DNA of 64,000 bases from Streptomyces xanthophaeus (GTDB taxonomy: Bacteria; Actinomycetota; Actinomycetes; Streptomycetales; Streptomycetaceae). The position numbers and the translations under genes were made by a program. Positions 38,008 to 46,244 of the stretch are shown here, in pieces. The stretch covers positions 1-64,000 of the forward strand of contig NZ_JOFT01000009.1 in the NCBI RefSeq assembly GCF_000725805.1, in the 5' to 3' direction. The notes beneath the pieces were generated by a model. The model saw only the letters and a list, made by a program, of their open reading frames with translations, made no database searches and was not told the DNA's origin. Numbering within the stretch: the first letter of the stretch is position 1; each line of letters opens with the position of its first letter.

Positions 38008-39366
38008 TCAGGCCGTGGGGTCCGGGTGGGTCATCCAGCGGTCCGGGCGGGCCGTGGCCCGGGAGGTGCGGGAGCGGGACGCCTGTTCGGCCAGGAGCGT
38101 CGCGGCCTCGGCCGCTGCGCGCAGCCGGGCCGTGACCGTGCCGTTCGCGCCGGTGTCGACCTGGACGTCGGCCAGGCCCCGGGCCCGTTCCCAGGGGCCC
38201 TGGGTGAGGCGGACGCTCTGCACCTTGGCGTGCGGGACGATCTCCGTACGGCGGCACAGGCGCCCGCGGCGGGCCGCGAAGACCTCCGGGGAGACGGCCA
38301 GCCCGTAGCCCTTCCACCACACCGGGACCACCCAGCGCGACCCGGCCCGCGGGGACGGATCGAAGACCAGGCCGGCCAGGTCCACGCCCGGCAGGACCCG
38401 GGCGACGACCGCGTACGCGTCCGCCCGCGCGGCCACCGGGACCAGCACCTCGTTCTTCGAACCCGCCACCGCCAGCTCCACCCGGACCCAGCCGCGCCGC
38501 CGCCACAGCAGCGGCTCCACGATCCGCACGGTCTGCACCCGGCCCGGCGGCACGGTCTCGTGGGCCCGGTCCAGCAGTCCGTGGTCCAGCCGCAGCCCGT
38601 CGGGGGACTCCGCGACCGTCCAGTCGTACTCGGCCAGGAACCGTCCCGCGCTGCCCGCCCACACCGCGCCGAGCAGCGGGAGCAGGGTGACGACGGCCGC
38701 CCAGGGGCTCCAGTCGAGCCACCACACGACGAACGGCGCCGCGATCCCGGCGGCCAGCGCCGCCCAGACCCCCAGGCTCAGCAGCAGCGACACGACGAGG
38801 TCGCGCGGCCTGACGCGCAGCAGCTCCCGTTCCGGTGCCTCACCGAGCTGCACGGCCTCGGCGGGGGCGAAGCCCGCGGCCCGGGCGAGGAGTTCGGCGC
38901 GCAGCGCCACGGCCTCCTTCTCGGAGAGGAAGGCCAGCTCGTCCCGGTCCTCGGTGCCTATGACGTCGAGGCGCAGCTGGGCCACCCCCACGACGCGGGC
39001 CAGCAGCGGCCGGGTGACGTCCACGGCCTGGATCCGGTCCAGGCGGATGTGCGCGGTGCGCCGGAAGAAGAGCCCGGTGCGGATGCGCAGCTCGGTGTCG
39101 GTGACGGCGTAGTAGGTGAACCACCAGCTGAGGAAGCCGTACAGGCCGAAGACGAGGACCAGGGCGGCGAGCGCCGCCACCCGCAGCAGGGCGGACAGGT
39201 CCGCGAGCCACTCCCCGGCCCGGTCGCCCTGCTGGACGATCACACCGGTCGTGGCGGCGATCGGGACCCAGGCTCGGCGCAGCGGGGTGAAGGGGTGCAG
39301 GCGCCGGCCCTCGGCCGGCTGCGGCGCGGGGACCGGTGTCTGCCCGTCCACCGGTGCGGGGGTCAC
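38008..39366 (-). CDS. Bacterial PH-domain membrane protein, YdbT type
   Basis: A 452-residue protein with pairs of membrane helices (~55-75, ~205-245) alternating with bPH2 domains (YYAVTDTELRIRTGLFFRRTAHIRLDRIQAVDV near 80-115 and further copies at ~270 and ~360). The GTG at 39366 overlaps the stop of the upstream single-domain gene by four bases (GTGA). In Bacillus the YdbS/YdbT pair adds resistance to bacteriocins such as amylocyclicin; the role in Streptomyces is unknown. Confidence 0.88.
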   Translation of the reverse strand: MTPAPVDGQTPVPAPQPAEGRRLHPFTPLRRAWVPIAATTGVIVQQGDRAGEWLADLSALLRVAALAALVLVFGLYGFLSWWFTYYAVTDTELRIRTGLFFRRTAHIRLDRIQAVDVTRPLLARVVGVAQLRLDVIGTEDRDELAFLSEKEAVALRAELLARAAGFAPAEAVQLGEAPERELLRVRPRDLVVSLLLSLGVWAALAAGIAAPFVVWWLDWSPWAAVVTLLPLLGAVWAGSAGRFLAEYDWTVAESPDGLRLDHGLLDRAHETVPPGRVQTVRIVEPLLWRRRGWVRVELAVAGSKNEVLVPVAARADAYAVVARVLPGVDLAGLVFDPSPRAGSRWVVPVWWKGYGLAVSPEVFAARRGRLCRRTEIVPHAKVQSVRLTQGPWERARGLADVQVDTGANGTVTARLRAAAEAATLLAEQASRSRTSRATARPDRWMTHPDPTA

Positions 39367-39854
39367 AGGCCCGCCGACCTTGCCTCGCCGAGCTCGGTCA
39401 GCCGGTCGCGCAGGCGTTCCGCCTCGGCCGGGACCAGCCCCGGGATCTTGGCGTCGGTGGCGGCGGCGGCCGTGTGCAGTTGCAGGGAGGCCAGGCCGAA
39501 GCGGCGCTCCAGGGGGCCCGAGGCCACCTCGACCAGCTGCATCCGCCCGTACGGGACCACGGTCTCCTCCCGCCACAGCACGCCCCTGCTGATCAGCAGG
39601 TCGTCCGCGCGTTCGGCGTAGCGCCAGGACCGCCAGTTGCGGCCGAGCAGCACCCAGCCCCAGACCAGGACCGCGAGCCACACCGCCCCGCAGGCCGCCC
39701 AGACGGGGCCTGCCGTCAGCCCCAGCACCACGGCGGTGACCACGGTGAACAAGGTCATCCAGATCACCAGCAGCAGCCGCCGCAGGGTGAGCAGCCCGCC
39801 CGGCAGCCCCACCCACTCGGGACTGCCCGTCTCACTCGTCGTCCCCGTTTCCAT
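39363..39854 (-). CDS. Bacterial PH-domain membrane protein, YdbS type
   Basis: A 163-residue protein with two close membrane helices (~25-70) and one bPH2 domain (AERADDLLISRGVLWREETVVPYGRMQLVEV at ~85-115). It is the first gene of a coupled pair with the larger YdbT-type gene. The ATG at 39854 follows TACGCT by six bases and is divergent from nuoD with only 31 bases between the two start codons. Confidence 0.87.
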   Translation of the reverse strand: METGTTSETGSPEWVGLPGGLLTLRRLLLVIWMTLFTVVTAVVLGLTAGPVWAACGAVWLAVLVWGWVLLGRNWRSWRYAERADDLLISRGVLWREETVVPYGRMQLVEVASGPLERRFGLASLQLHTAAAATDAKIPGLVPAEAERLRDRLTELGEARSAGL

Positions 39855-39860
39855 GCCCCA

Positions 39861-39866
39861 AGCGTA
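39861..39866 (-). promoter_or_regulatory. -10 element of leaderless promoter (YdbS-type gene)
   Basis: TACGCT on the minus strand ends 6 bases before the ATG at 39854. Confidence 0.5.
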
Positions 39867-39873
39867 TGGCTGA

Positions 39874-39879
39874 GACAAT
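39874..39879 (+). promoter_or_regulatory. -10-like element of leaderless nuoD promoter
   Basis: GACAAT ends 6 bases before the ATG at 39886. The divergent -10 is only 7 bases away, so each promoter's upstream half lies inside the other gene. Confidence 0.4.
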
Positions 39880-39885
39880 GCCGCC

Positions 39886-41028
39886 ATGACGGAGACCACG
39901 GTCGGCATCGGCGGAGCGGCGGAGAGCACCGACATGGTGCTCAACATCGGCCCCCAGCACCCTTCCACGCACGGCGTGCTGCGCCTGCGCCTCGTCCTGG
40001 ACGGGGAGCGCATCCTCAGTGCGGATCCGGTGGTCGGCTACATGCACCGCGGCGCCGAGAAGCTCTTCGAGGCCCGCGACTACCGCCAGATCGTGATGCT
40101 CGCGAACCGGCACGACTGGCTGTCCGCGTTCTCCAACGAGCTCGGCGTGGTCATGGCCGTCGAGCGGATGCTCGGCATGGAGGTCCCCGAGCGGGCCGTG
40201 TGGATGCGGACGCTGCTGGCCGAGCTGAACCGGGTCCTGAACCACCTGATGTTCCTCGGGTCGTACCCCCTAGAACTGGGCGGGATCACCCCGATCTTCC
40301 ACGCGTTCCGCGAACGCGAGGAGCTCCAGGCCGTCATGGAGGAGATCTCCGGCGGCCGGATGCACTACATGTTCAACCGCGTCGGCGGCCTCAAGGAGGA
40401 CCTGCCGGCCGGCTGGCTCGGCCGGGCCCGCACGGCGATCGCCGACGTCCGCACCCGTATGGACGTCTACGACAAGCTGGTCCGCGGGAACGAGATCTTC
40501 CGCGCCCGCACCCGCGGCGTCGGCGTGCTCTCCGCCGAGGCGGTGCACGCGTACGGGGTCTCCGGTCCGATCGCCCGTGCCTCCGGCGTCGACTTCGACC
40601 TGCGCCGCGACGAGCCCTACCTGGCCTACGGCGAGCTCCAGGACGTCCTGAAGGTGGTCACCCGCACCGAGGGCGACTGCCTGGCCCGCTTCGAGGTCCT
40701 GCTGGACCAGACGCACAACGCCCTCGACCTCGCAGTGGCCTGCCTGGACCGGATGGCCGAACTCCCGCCCGGGCCCGTCAACCAGCGGCTGCCCAAGGTG
40801 CTGAAGGCGCCCGAGGGGCACACGTACGCCTGGACCGAGAACCCCCTCGGCATCAACGGCTACTACCTGGTCTCCAAGGGCGAGAAGACCCCGTACCGGC
40901 TCAAGCTGCGCAGCGCCTCGTACAACAACATCCAGGCGCTGGCGGTGCTGCTCCCGGGGCAGCTGGTCGCGGACATGGTGTCGATCCTGGGCTCGCTGTT
41001 CTTCGTCGTCGGCGACATCGACAAGTAG
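39886..41028 (+). CDS. nuoD2: Solitary NADH-quinone oxidoreductase subunit D paralogue (NuoD2)
   Basis: A 380-residue protein of the complex I 49-kDa/NuoD family, with [10 protein letters not shown] at 21-30, [10 protein letters not shown] at 51-60, [12 protein letters not shown], and the C-terminal [15 protein letters not shown]. No other nuo subunit is adjacent; Streptomyces genomes carry this extra copy apart from the main nuo operon. It is shorter than the main ~440-residue NuoD at the N-terminus. Arg55 corresponds by alignment to the arginine of bovine NDUFS2 that NDUFAF7 methylates. Confidence 0.93.
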   Translation: MTETTVGIGGAAESTDMVLNIGPQHPSTHGVLRLRLVLDGERILSADPVVGYMHRGAEKLFEARDYRQIVMLANRHDWLSAFSNELGVVMAVERMLGMEVPERAVWMRTLLAELNRVLNHLMFLGSYPLELGGITPIFHAFREREELQAVMEEISGGRMHYMFNRVGGLKEDLPAGWLGRARTAIADVRTRMDVYDKLVRGNEIFRARTRGVGVLSAEAVHAYGVSGPIARASGVDFDLRRDEPYLAYGELQDVLKVVTRTEGDCLARFEVLLDQTHNALDLAVACLDRMAELPPGPVNQRLPKVLKAPEGHTYAWTENPLGINGYYLVSKGEKTPYRLKLRSASYNNIQALAVLLPGQLVADMVSILGSLFFVVGDIDK

Positions 41029-41033
41029 CCGCG

Positions 41034-41062
41034 GGCCCGGGCGGGTTGCGCACTCCCGGGCC
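41034..41062 (+). terminator. Possible terminator after nuoD2
   Basis: GGCCCGGG and CCCGGGCC arms with a 13-base loop, 5 bases after the nuoD2 stop. Confidence 0.4.
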
Positions 41063-41084
41063 GGCCGGTGCCGGTGCGGCAGGG

Positions 41085-41090
41085 CAGACT
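41085..41090 (+). promoter_or_regulatory. -10-like element of leaderless promoter
   Basis: CAGACT ends 6 bases before the ATG at 41097. Confidence 0.35.
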
Positions 41091-41096
41091 GGGTGC

Positions 41097-41312
41097 ATGT
41101 CCCACTCCCCCCGCCGGGCCTGCCCCGCCTGCGGCCGCGACTGCGCCGTCACCGCCGGCCGGATCGCCCGCCACGACCCTCCTGCCGGACGGGGCCGCGG
41201 CGACCTGGTGTCCTGCCCCGGCTCCCGGGCCCGGGTGATGCTCGGCGCCTCGGCCCCGACGCTGGACGGGTTCGTGCTGTCCGAACATCCGGGGCAGCTG
41301 CCGCTGTTCTGA
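41097..41312 (+). CDS. Small zinc-ribbon-like protein
   Basis: A 71-residue protein starting MSHSPRRACPACGRDC, with Cys9, Cys12, Cys16 and Cys40, the spacing of a small metal-binding ribbon. The C-terminus (LSEHPGQLPLF) is hydrophobic. I do not recognise a family. The -10-like hexamer six bases upstream and normal codon use support it as a real gene. Confidence 0.65.
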   Translation: MSHSPRRACPACGRDCAVTAGRIARHDPPAGRGRGDLVSCPGSRARVMLGASAPTLDGFVLSEHPGQLPLF

Positions 41313-41331
41313 GGCGGCCCGCACCCGGAAC

Positions 41332-41354
41332 GCTGTCCACAGGCTGTGGACAGC
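41332..41354. other. Palindrome made of two inverted DnaA-box-like sequences
   Basis: GCTGTCCACAG-G-CTGTGGACAGC: perfect 11-base arms. Each arm contains CTGTCCACA, one base from the Streptomyces DnaA box TTGTCCACA and within its relaxed consensus. It lies in a 166-base convergent gap. It could also fold as a hairpin. Confidence 0.55.
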
Positions 41355-41426
41355 CCGTCGGGTTCTCAGCCGGATGCCGGACGGCGGCACGTCGGCCCCG
41401 CCCGTGAGGTACGCGGCCCCGCGAAC

Positions 41427-41464
41427 GCCGCAGGCCCCGTCCGGGAGCGGACGGGGCCTGCGGC
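41427..41464. terminator. Terminator of the coiled-coil membrane protein gene
   Basis: A 17-base-pair stem with a 4-base loop (GGAG), ending 15 bases from the stop of the minus-strand gene. Confidence 0.88.
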
Positions 41465-41478
41465 GGGATGCTGTCGGG

Positions 41479-42549
41479 CTAGGAGATCGCGGTGCGCAGG
41501 CGCGCCACGTCGATCGGCTCGGTCTCGTCGTGGGCCGTCAGGTCGATGACCTGGCCCACCGCACGCGTCTGGGCGGTGGCGGCCTTGACCGCGCCCTTGC
41601 CCGAGGCCGGCTCGGCGGCGCTCTGCGCCGACTCCGCCTGGTGGACCGCGAGGGCCTCGGCGCCGACCACGTCGGCCAGGTCCTCGTTCTGGACCGCCTC
41701 GATCACCGCCCGGGCCTGCGCCGCGTTCTTGGTGCCGAAGAAGTCGAAGCCGCCCTCGACGCGGGAGGTGCTCCGGCGCTGCGCCGCGTACGGGGCCACC
41801 GCGGCCGCCGGGCGGCGCGCGGGCACCGCAGCAGGTGCGGCCGGGGCGGCCTTCGCGGCGGCCGGGACCGGAACCGGAGCCTGGGCGGGCACCGGGGCTG
41901 GGGCCGGGGCCGCCGGCGCAGCAGGGGCGGGGGGAGCGGCGGGCAGTTCGCGGGACCGGCGCTTGGCGGCCAGCGCGCCCAGGGCCGCGTGGGCCCGGGC
42001 GTAACCGACCGAGGTGGGCGCGCCCGCCGAGGTGCGTTCCTCGGAGACCGCCGGAAGCTCCCTGGGCGCGGCGGCCGGGGCGGCCGCGGCCTCGATGGCC
42101 AGCAGACGGCGGCCCTCCAGCGCGCTGGCGCGCTCGGTCTCGGCCGTCGCGTACCGGCGCAGCAGCGCCGCGTGCTCACCGCGCAGGCCCGCGAGTTCGA
42201 CCCGCTTGGCGCGCAGCTTGGCGTCGAGCCTGCCGCGCAGGACGCGGGCCTCCTCCAGATCGGATTCGAGCTCGGCTATCCGCTCTTCGGTCTTCCACTC
42301 GTCCTTGACCCGCTCGCGCGCGAGCTCCGCGACCCGGCGGCCCGCCGAGCGGTCCCAGGCGCGCATCACCACGGCTCCGGCGACGCCGGCGGCCGCGGCG
42401 AGGGCCACGAGCAGCCGTAGCGCGGTGCCGTCGTCGGGTCCCGCGAGCAGCCAGGCCGCTCCGGCGCTCGCGACGGACACACCGGCGACGGTCGTCGGCG
42501 TGAGCAGCCGGTGCAGGGGTTCTGGATTGCGGTGGCGTCCACGGGGCAT
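41479..42549 (-). CDS. Membrane-anchored coiled-coil Ala/Pro-rich protein, unknown function
   Basis: A 356-residue protein. Two membrane helices lie at ~20-65 (TTVAGVSVASAGAAWLLAG, LLVALAAAAGVAGAVVM). A strongly charged coiled coil at ~70-150 (VKDEWKTEERIAELESDLEEARVL) is followed by an Ala/Pro-rich disordered stretch (~205-255) and a C-terminal region with GFDFFGTKNAAQARAVIEAVQNEDLADVVG. A mycobacterial gene between Rv3603c and Rv3605c is described as Ala/Arg/Pro-rich and transmembrane and might be the counterpart; this is a guess from position. TAAATT lies 7 bases before the ATG. Confidence 0.8.
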   Translation of the reverse strand: MPRGRHRNPEPLHRLLTPTTVAGVSVASAGAAWLLAGPDDGTALRLLVALAAAAGVAGAVVMRAWDRSAGRRVAELARERVKDEWKTEERIAELESDLEEARVLRGRLDAKLRAKRVELAGLRGEHAALLRRYATAETERASALEGRRLLAIEAAAAPAAAPRELPAVSEERTSAGAPTSVGYARAHAALGALAAKRRSRELPAAPPAPAAPAAPAPAPVPAQAPVPVPAAAKAAPAAPAAVPARRPAAAVAPYAAQRRSTSRVEGGFDFFGTKNAAQARAVIEAVQNEDLADVVGAEALAVHQAESAQSAAEPASGKGAVKAATAQTRAVGQVIDLTAHDETEPIDVARLRTAIS

Positions 42550-42556
42550 GGCCCGA

Positions 42557-42562
42557 AATTTA
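42557..42562 (-). promoter_or_regulatory. -10 element of leaderless promoter
   Basis: TAAATT on the minus strand ends 7 bases before the ATG at 42549. Confidence 0.5.
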
Positions 42563-42647
42563 CAGGGCGTAGGGGTCGTGCGGGATACCCGCCCGCCAAT
42601 CTCTTGCCGGGCAGTTACCCCACATTTCTCCATCAACCGTGTAACTG

Positions 42648-43637
42648 CTACTTCTTCAGCAGGCCCTTGGACTCCAGATAGGCCTTCGCGACGTCGGCCG
42701 GCTTGGCCCGCTCGGAGTCCACCTTGCGGTTCAGGTCGACGAGGTCGGCCGTGGTGAGGACCTTGGTCAGCTTGTCGAGCGCGGCCGCGACCTCGGGCGC
42801 GCCCGCGTCCTTGGCGTTGACCACGGGCAGCACGTTGTCGGCGTTCTGGAGCTTCTGGTCGTCGTCGAGGAGGACCAGGCCGAAGCTGTCGAGGGTGGCG
42901 TCCGTGGTCGTGGTCAGCGCCAGCTGGTCGGTGCCGTCCTTGACCGCCTGCTTGGACTGCGGGGTGCCGACCCCCTTCGGGTCGATACCGGAAACATCGA
43001 TTCCGTAGGTCTTCTTCAACCCCGGTGCGCAGAAGGGCCGTACGGCGCATTCGTCGCCCGCCGCGATCTTCACCTTCAGTCCGGACTTTCCAAGATCGGA
43101 AAGGGTCTTCAGATTGTTCTTCGCGGCGAATTCCTTGGATACGGCGAAGGCGTTCTGGTCGACCGCCGCACCGGCGGGCAGCGCCTTGAGACCGAGCGGG
43201 CCGGCCAGCTTCTCCAGCGCCGCGACGGTCGCCGCGACGTCGCTCGACGCGACGGGCTTCTCCTCGGGCGCCTTCGGGCCGTTCACCTTGGCGTTGAGGA
43301 ACTCGGCGAGCGTGGCCGCGTACTCGGGGACGACGTCGATCTCGCCCTTCTCCAGGGAGGGCTCGTACAGCTCGCGGTTGCTGACCGTCTTGATGGAGGT
43401 GGTGTACCCGGCGTCCTTGAGGAGCTGGGAGTACAGCTCCGCCAGCACGTTGGACTCGGTGAACCCCGCCGCACCGATCACCAGGCTGCCCTTGCCGCCC
43501 TCCGCGGACGGGGAGGAGCCGGCCGCGGAGCCGCCGTCCTTGCTCTTCTCCAGGCTGTCGCCGCCGCACGCGGTGAGCGAGACGGTCAGGGCCACCGCAC
43601 CCAGTGCCGCGCCGAGGACGCGCGTGGACTTGCTCAT
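42648..43637 (-). CDS. Glycine betaine/choline-type ABC transporter substrate-binding lipoprotein
   Basis: A 329-residue lipoprotein with lipobox LTAC, lipidated Cys24, a Ser/Gly linker and an OpuAC/OsmX fold (SLVIGAAGFTESNVLAELYSQLL, GEIDVVPEYAATLAEFLN, LALTTTTDATLDSFGLVLLDDD). It would capture a quaternary amine outside the membrane. It is the last gene of a three-gene operon with two permease genes. The exact ligand cannot be told. Confidence 0.92.
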   Translation of the reverse strand: MSKSTRVLGAALGAVALTVSLTACGGDSLEKSKDGGSAAGSSPSAEGGKGSLVIGAAGFTESNVLAELYSQLLKDAGYTTSIKTVSNRELYEPSLEKGEIDVVPEYAATLAEFLNAKVNGPKAPEEKPVASSDVAATVAALEKLAGPLGLKALPAGAAVDQNAFAVSKEFAAKNNLKTLSDLGKSGLKVKIAAGDECAVRPFCAPGLKKTYGIDVSGIDPKGVGTPQSKQAVKDGTDQLALTTTTDATLDSFGLVLLDDDQKLQNADNVLPVVNAKDAGAPEVAAALDKLTKVLTTADLVDLNRKVDSERAKPADVAKAYLESKGLLKK

Positions 43638-43683
43638 GATCTCTCCTCCAGGGAGTGGGAAGGGCGGGAAGGACGGGAGGGGG

Positions 43684-44361
43684 TCAGGAGGCCGCCCGGC
43701 GCGCGGCCGGGCGCGGCAGCAGCCGCTCCGCCGCCACCAGGGCGCCCTCCACCAGCAGGGCCAGCGCCGCGACCAGCAGGGCGCCCGCGACGACCTGCGC
43801 GGTGTTGTACGTGTTGAAGCCGGCGGTGATGATCCGCCCGAGGCCGCCCTGGCCGACCATGGCCGCGATCGTGGCCGTGGCGACGACCTGCACGGCGCCC
43901 GACCGCAGCCCGGTCATGACCAGGTCCCGCGCGAGGGGGAGTTCGACCCGCCAGAAGAGCTGGCCGCCGGACATGCCCATGCCCCGGGCGGCCTCCACGA
44001 CGGACCGGTCGACCTCGCGCATGCCGACGTAGGCATTGGTGAGCAGCGGCGGGACGGCGAACAGCACGAGGGCGGCGATGGTGGGCAGGTACCCCGCGTT
44101 GCGCAGCGGGGAGACCATGAACAGGGCGAGGACCGCGAAGACGGGCACGGCCCGGCCGATGTTGGAGACGTTCACCGCGAGGGCGCCGCCCTTGCCGAGG
44201 TGACCGAGGTACAGGCCGACGGGCAGCGCCACGGCGCAGGCAATCGCGAGGGCGACCCCGCTCACGTAGACGTGTTCGCCGAGCCGGTGCCAGACCCCGC
44301 TCTCGCCCGACCAGTTGGCGCCGTCCGCCAGCCAGTCCCAGGCCCCTTCCAGCACTCCCAT
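43684..44361 (-). CDS. ABC transporter permease, betaine type (OpuCB/ProW-like)
   Basis: A 225-residue membrane protein with five or six helices and the EAA loop VVEAARGMGMSGGQLFWRVELPLA near residues 122-145. It forms the channel with the second permease encoded just upstream; the 4-base gap means they share a transcript. Confidence 0.92.
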   Translation of the reverse strand: MGVLEGAWDWLADGANWSGESGVWHRLGEHVYVSGVALAIACAVALPVGLYLGHLGKGGALAVNVSNIGRAVPVFAVLALFMVSPLRNAGYLPTIAALVLFAVPPLLTNAYVGMREVDRSVVEAARGMGMSGGQLFWRVELPLARDLVMTGLRSGAVQVVATATIAAMVGQGGLGRIITAGFNTYNTAQVVAGALLVAALALLVEGALVAAERLLPRPAARRAAS

Positions 44362-44365
44362 GACC

Positions 44366-45052
44366 TCAGGCCCCCTTGCCCGGCCGGGCGGCGCGCGTCC
44401 ACGGCGTCAGCAGCCGCTGCGCTGCGATCAGCAGCAGGTCCGCCACGAGCGCGAGCAGGACGCACAGCACGGACGCGGTGAGCACCTGGGCCTTGAAGGA
44501 ACTGCCCACGGCCGGGGCGATCAGGTTGCCGAGTCCGCCCTTGCCGACGATGGAGCCGACCGTGGTCAGGGCGACCGTCGAGACGGTGGCGATCCGCACC
44601 CCGGCGAGCAGGGCGGGCAGCGCCAGGGGCAGTTCGACCTGCCACAGCATCCGCCCGGGGCCGTAGCCCATGCCGCGCGCGGCTTCCTTCACGTCCTCGG
44701 GGACGGCCTCCAGGCCGGCGAGCACGTTGCGCACCAGGATGGTCAGCGAGTACAGCACCAGCCCGGTCACCACCAGGGCCGCCGACAGCCCGAACAGCGG
44801 CAGCAGGAGGGAGAACATGGCCAGGGAGGGGATCGTGTAGAGCAAGGTGGTCAGCCCGAGGACGGGTGCCGCCCAGCGGCGGCCGCGGCGGGCGAGCAGG
44901 GCCAGCGGGACGGCGACGGCGAGGCCGATGACCACCGAGACGCCCGTGATCCATATGTGCTCGACGGTGGCGTCGGTGAGTTCCTGGGAGCGGGAGGTGA
45001 CGTAGTCCCAGCAGATCCAGTCGTTCGCCACCAGGCAGTTCTGCCCGGCCAT
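44366..45052 (-). CDS. ABC transporter permease, betaine type (second subunit)
   Basis: A 228-residue membrane protein, homologous to its neighbour, with EAA loop VKEAARGMGYGPGRMLWQVELPLA near 125-148. The N-terminus (MAGQNCLVANDWICWDYV) would be extracytoplasmic. ATG 45052 has GGTGAGG upstream; ATG 45070 is an alternative. First gene of the minus-strand operon and divergent from the ATPase gene. Confidence 0.9.
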   Translation of the reverse strand: MAGQNCLVANDWICWDYVTSRSQELTDATVEHIWITGVSVVIGLAVAVPLALLARRGRRWAAPVLGLTTLLYTIPSLAMFSLLLPLFGLSAALVVTGLVLYSLTILVRNVLAGLEAVPEDVKEAARGMGYGPGRMLWQVELPLALPALLAGVRIATVSTVALTTVGSIVGKGGLGNLIAPAVGSSFKAQVLTASVLCVLLALVADLLLIAAQRLLTPWTRAARPGKGA

Positions 45053-45197
45053 GTCCTCACCCCCCGTCATCGAACCCGTGTTCACGAGCGACCATAACCC
45101 CAGGCAGGGACGATGGCCGGATTCCTTCGCAGTCAGGCAACACTCCCCTAACAAAGTCTTCGCCAAAACCTGACGCCCGGTAGGGAAGGATGGATCC

Positions 45198-46163
45198 GTG
45201 ATCCGATTCGAGCACGTGACCAAGCGCTACCCCGACGGGACGACGGCCGTCGAGGACCTGTCCTTCGAGGTGGCCGAGGGCGAACTGGTCACGCTCGTCG
45301 GCCCGTCCGGCTGCGGCAAGACGACCACGATGAAGATGGTCAACCGGCTCATCGAGCCGACCTCCGGCCGGATCCTGCTCGGCGGCGAGGACATCTCCGC
45401 CGCCGATCCGGTCGAACTGCGGCGCCGCATCGGATACGTGATCCAGCAGGTCGGCCTCTTCCCCCACAAGACGGTGCTGGAGAACACGGCGACCGTGCCG
45501 CAGCTGACCGGCACCCCGAAGGCCAAGGCCCGCGCCCGGGCGGCCGAACTCCTCGAACTGGTCGGCCTGGACCCGGCCGTGTACGGGGGCCGCTACCCGG
45601 AGCAGCTCTCCGGCGGGCAGCGCCAGCGCGTCGGCGTGGCCCGGGCGCTCGCCGCCGATCCGCCGGTGCTGCTGATGGACGAGCCCTTCGGCGCGGTGGA
45701 CCCGGTGGTGCGCGAACGCCTGCAGAACGAGTTCCTGACGCTGCAGAAGACCGTGCGCAAGACGATCCTGCTGGTCACCCACGACCTGGAGGAGGCGATC
45801 AGGCTCGGCGACCGCATCGCGGTCTACGGAGCGGGCACCATCGAGCAGTTCGCCCGCCCCGCCGCGGTCCTGGGCGCCCCCGCCACCCCGTACGTGGCCT
45901 CCTTCGTCGGCGCCGACCGGGGGCTCAAGCGGCTCGCCGTCACCCCCGTGGAGAAGGCCGACCTGGCGGCGCCGCAGGGGAAGGAGACCCCGGACGCCGC
46001 GGTGGAACTGGGCGCGAGCCTGCGCGAGGCCCTCGCCGCCCTGCTCCAGGAGGACTCGGGCCGCATCGGGGTCACGGACCCGGGATCGGGCGCACTGGTC
46101 GGCGTACTGACCCCGGAGGGCGTGCACCGCGCGCTGCGCCGGGCCCAACTCCAAGAGGTCTGA
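45198..46163 (+). CDS. ABC transporter ATP-binding protein, betaine/osmoprotectant type
   Basis: A 321-residue ATPase with Walker A GPSGCGKTT at 35-43, LSGGQRQRVGVARAL near 133, Walker B VLLMDEPFGAVDPVVR, and a ~75-residue C-terminal extension that looks like a shortened CBS-type regulatory domain (RIGVTDPGSGALVGVLTPEGV). It drives the two permeases encoded divergently. The 145-base gap would hold both promoters. Confidence 0.93.
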   Translation: MIRFEHVTKRYPDGTTAVEDLSFEVAEGELVTLVGPSGCGKTTTMKMVNRLIEPTSGRILLGGEDISAADPVELRRRIGYVIQQVGLFPHKTVLENTATVPQLTGTPKAKARARAAELLELVGLDPAVYGGRYPEQLSGGQRQRVGVARALAADPPVLLMDEPFGAVDPVVRERLQNEFLTLQKTVRKTILLVTHDLEEAIRLGDRIAVYGAGTIEQFARPAAVLGAPATPYVASFVGADRGLKRLAVTPVEKADLAAPQGKETPDAAVELGASLREALAALLQEDSGRIGVTDPGSGALVGVLTPEGVHRALRRAQLQEV

Positions 46164-46175
46164 GGGCCAATACGA

Positions 46176-46208
46176 CGGTGACCGGCCCCCGAGGGGGGCC
46201 GGTCACCG
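46176..46208. terminator. Bidirectional terminator
   Basis: A perfect 15-base-pair stem (arms 46176-46190 and 46194-46208) with a 3-base loop between the convergent ATPase and esterase genes. Confidence 0.85.
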
Positions 46209-46244
46209 GTGGTCCGCAGCCGCCGGACCGCGGCGGGCGGGTGC

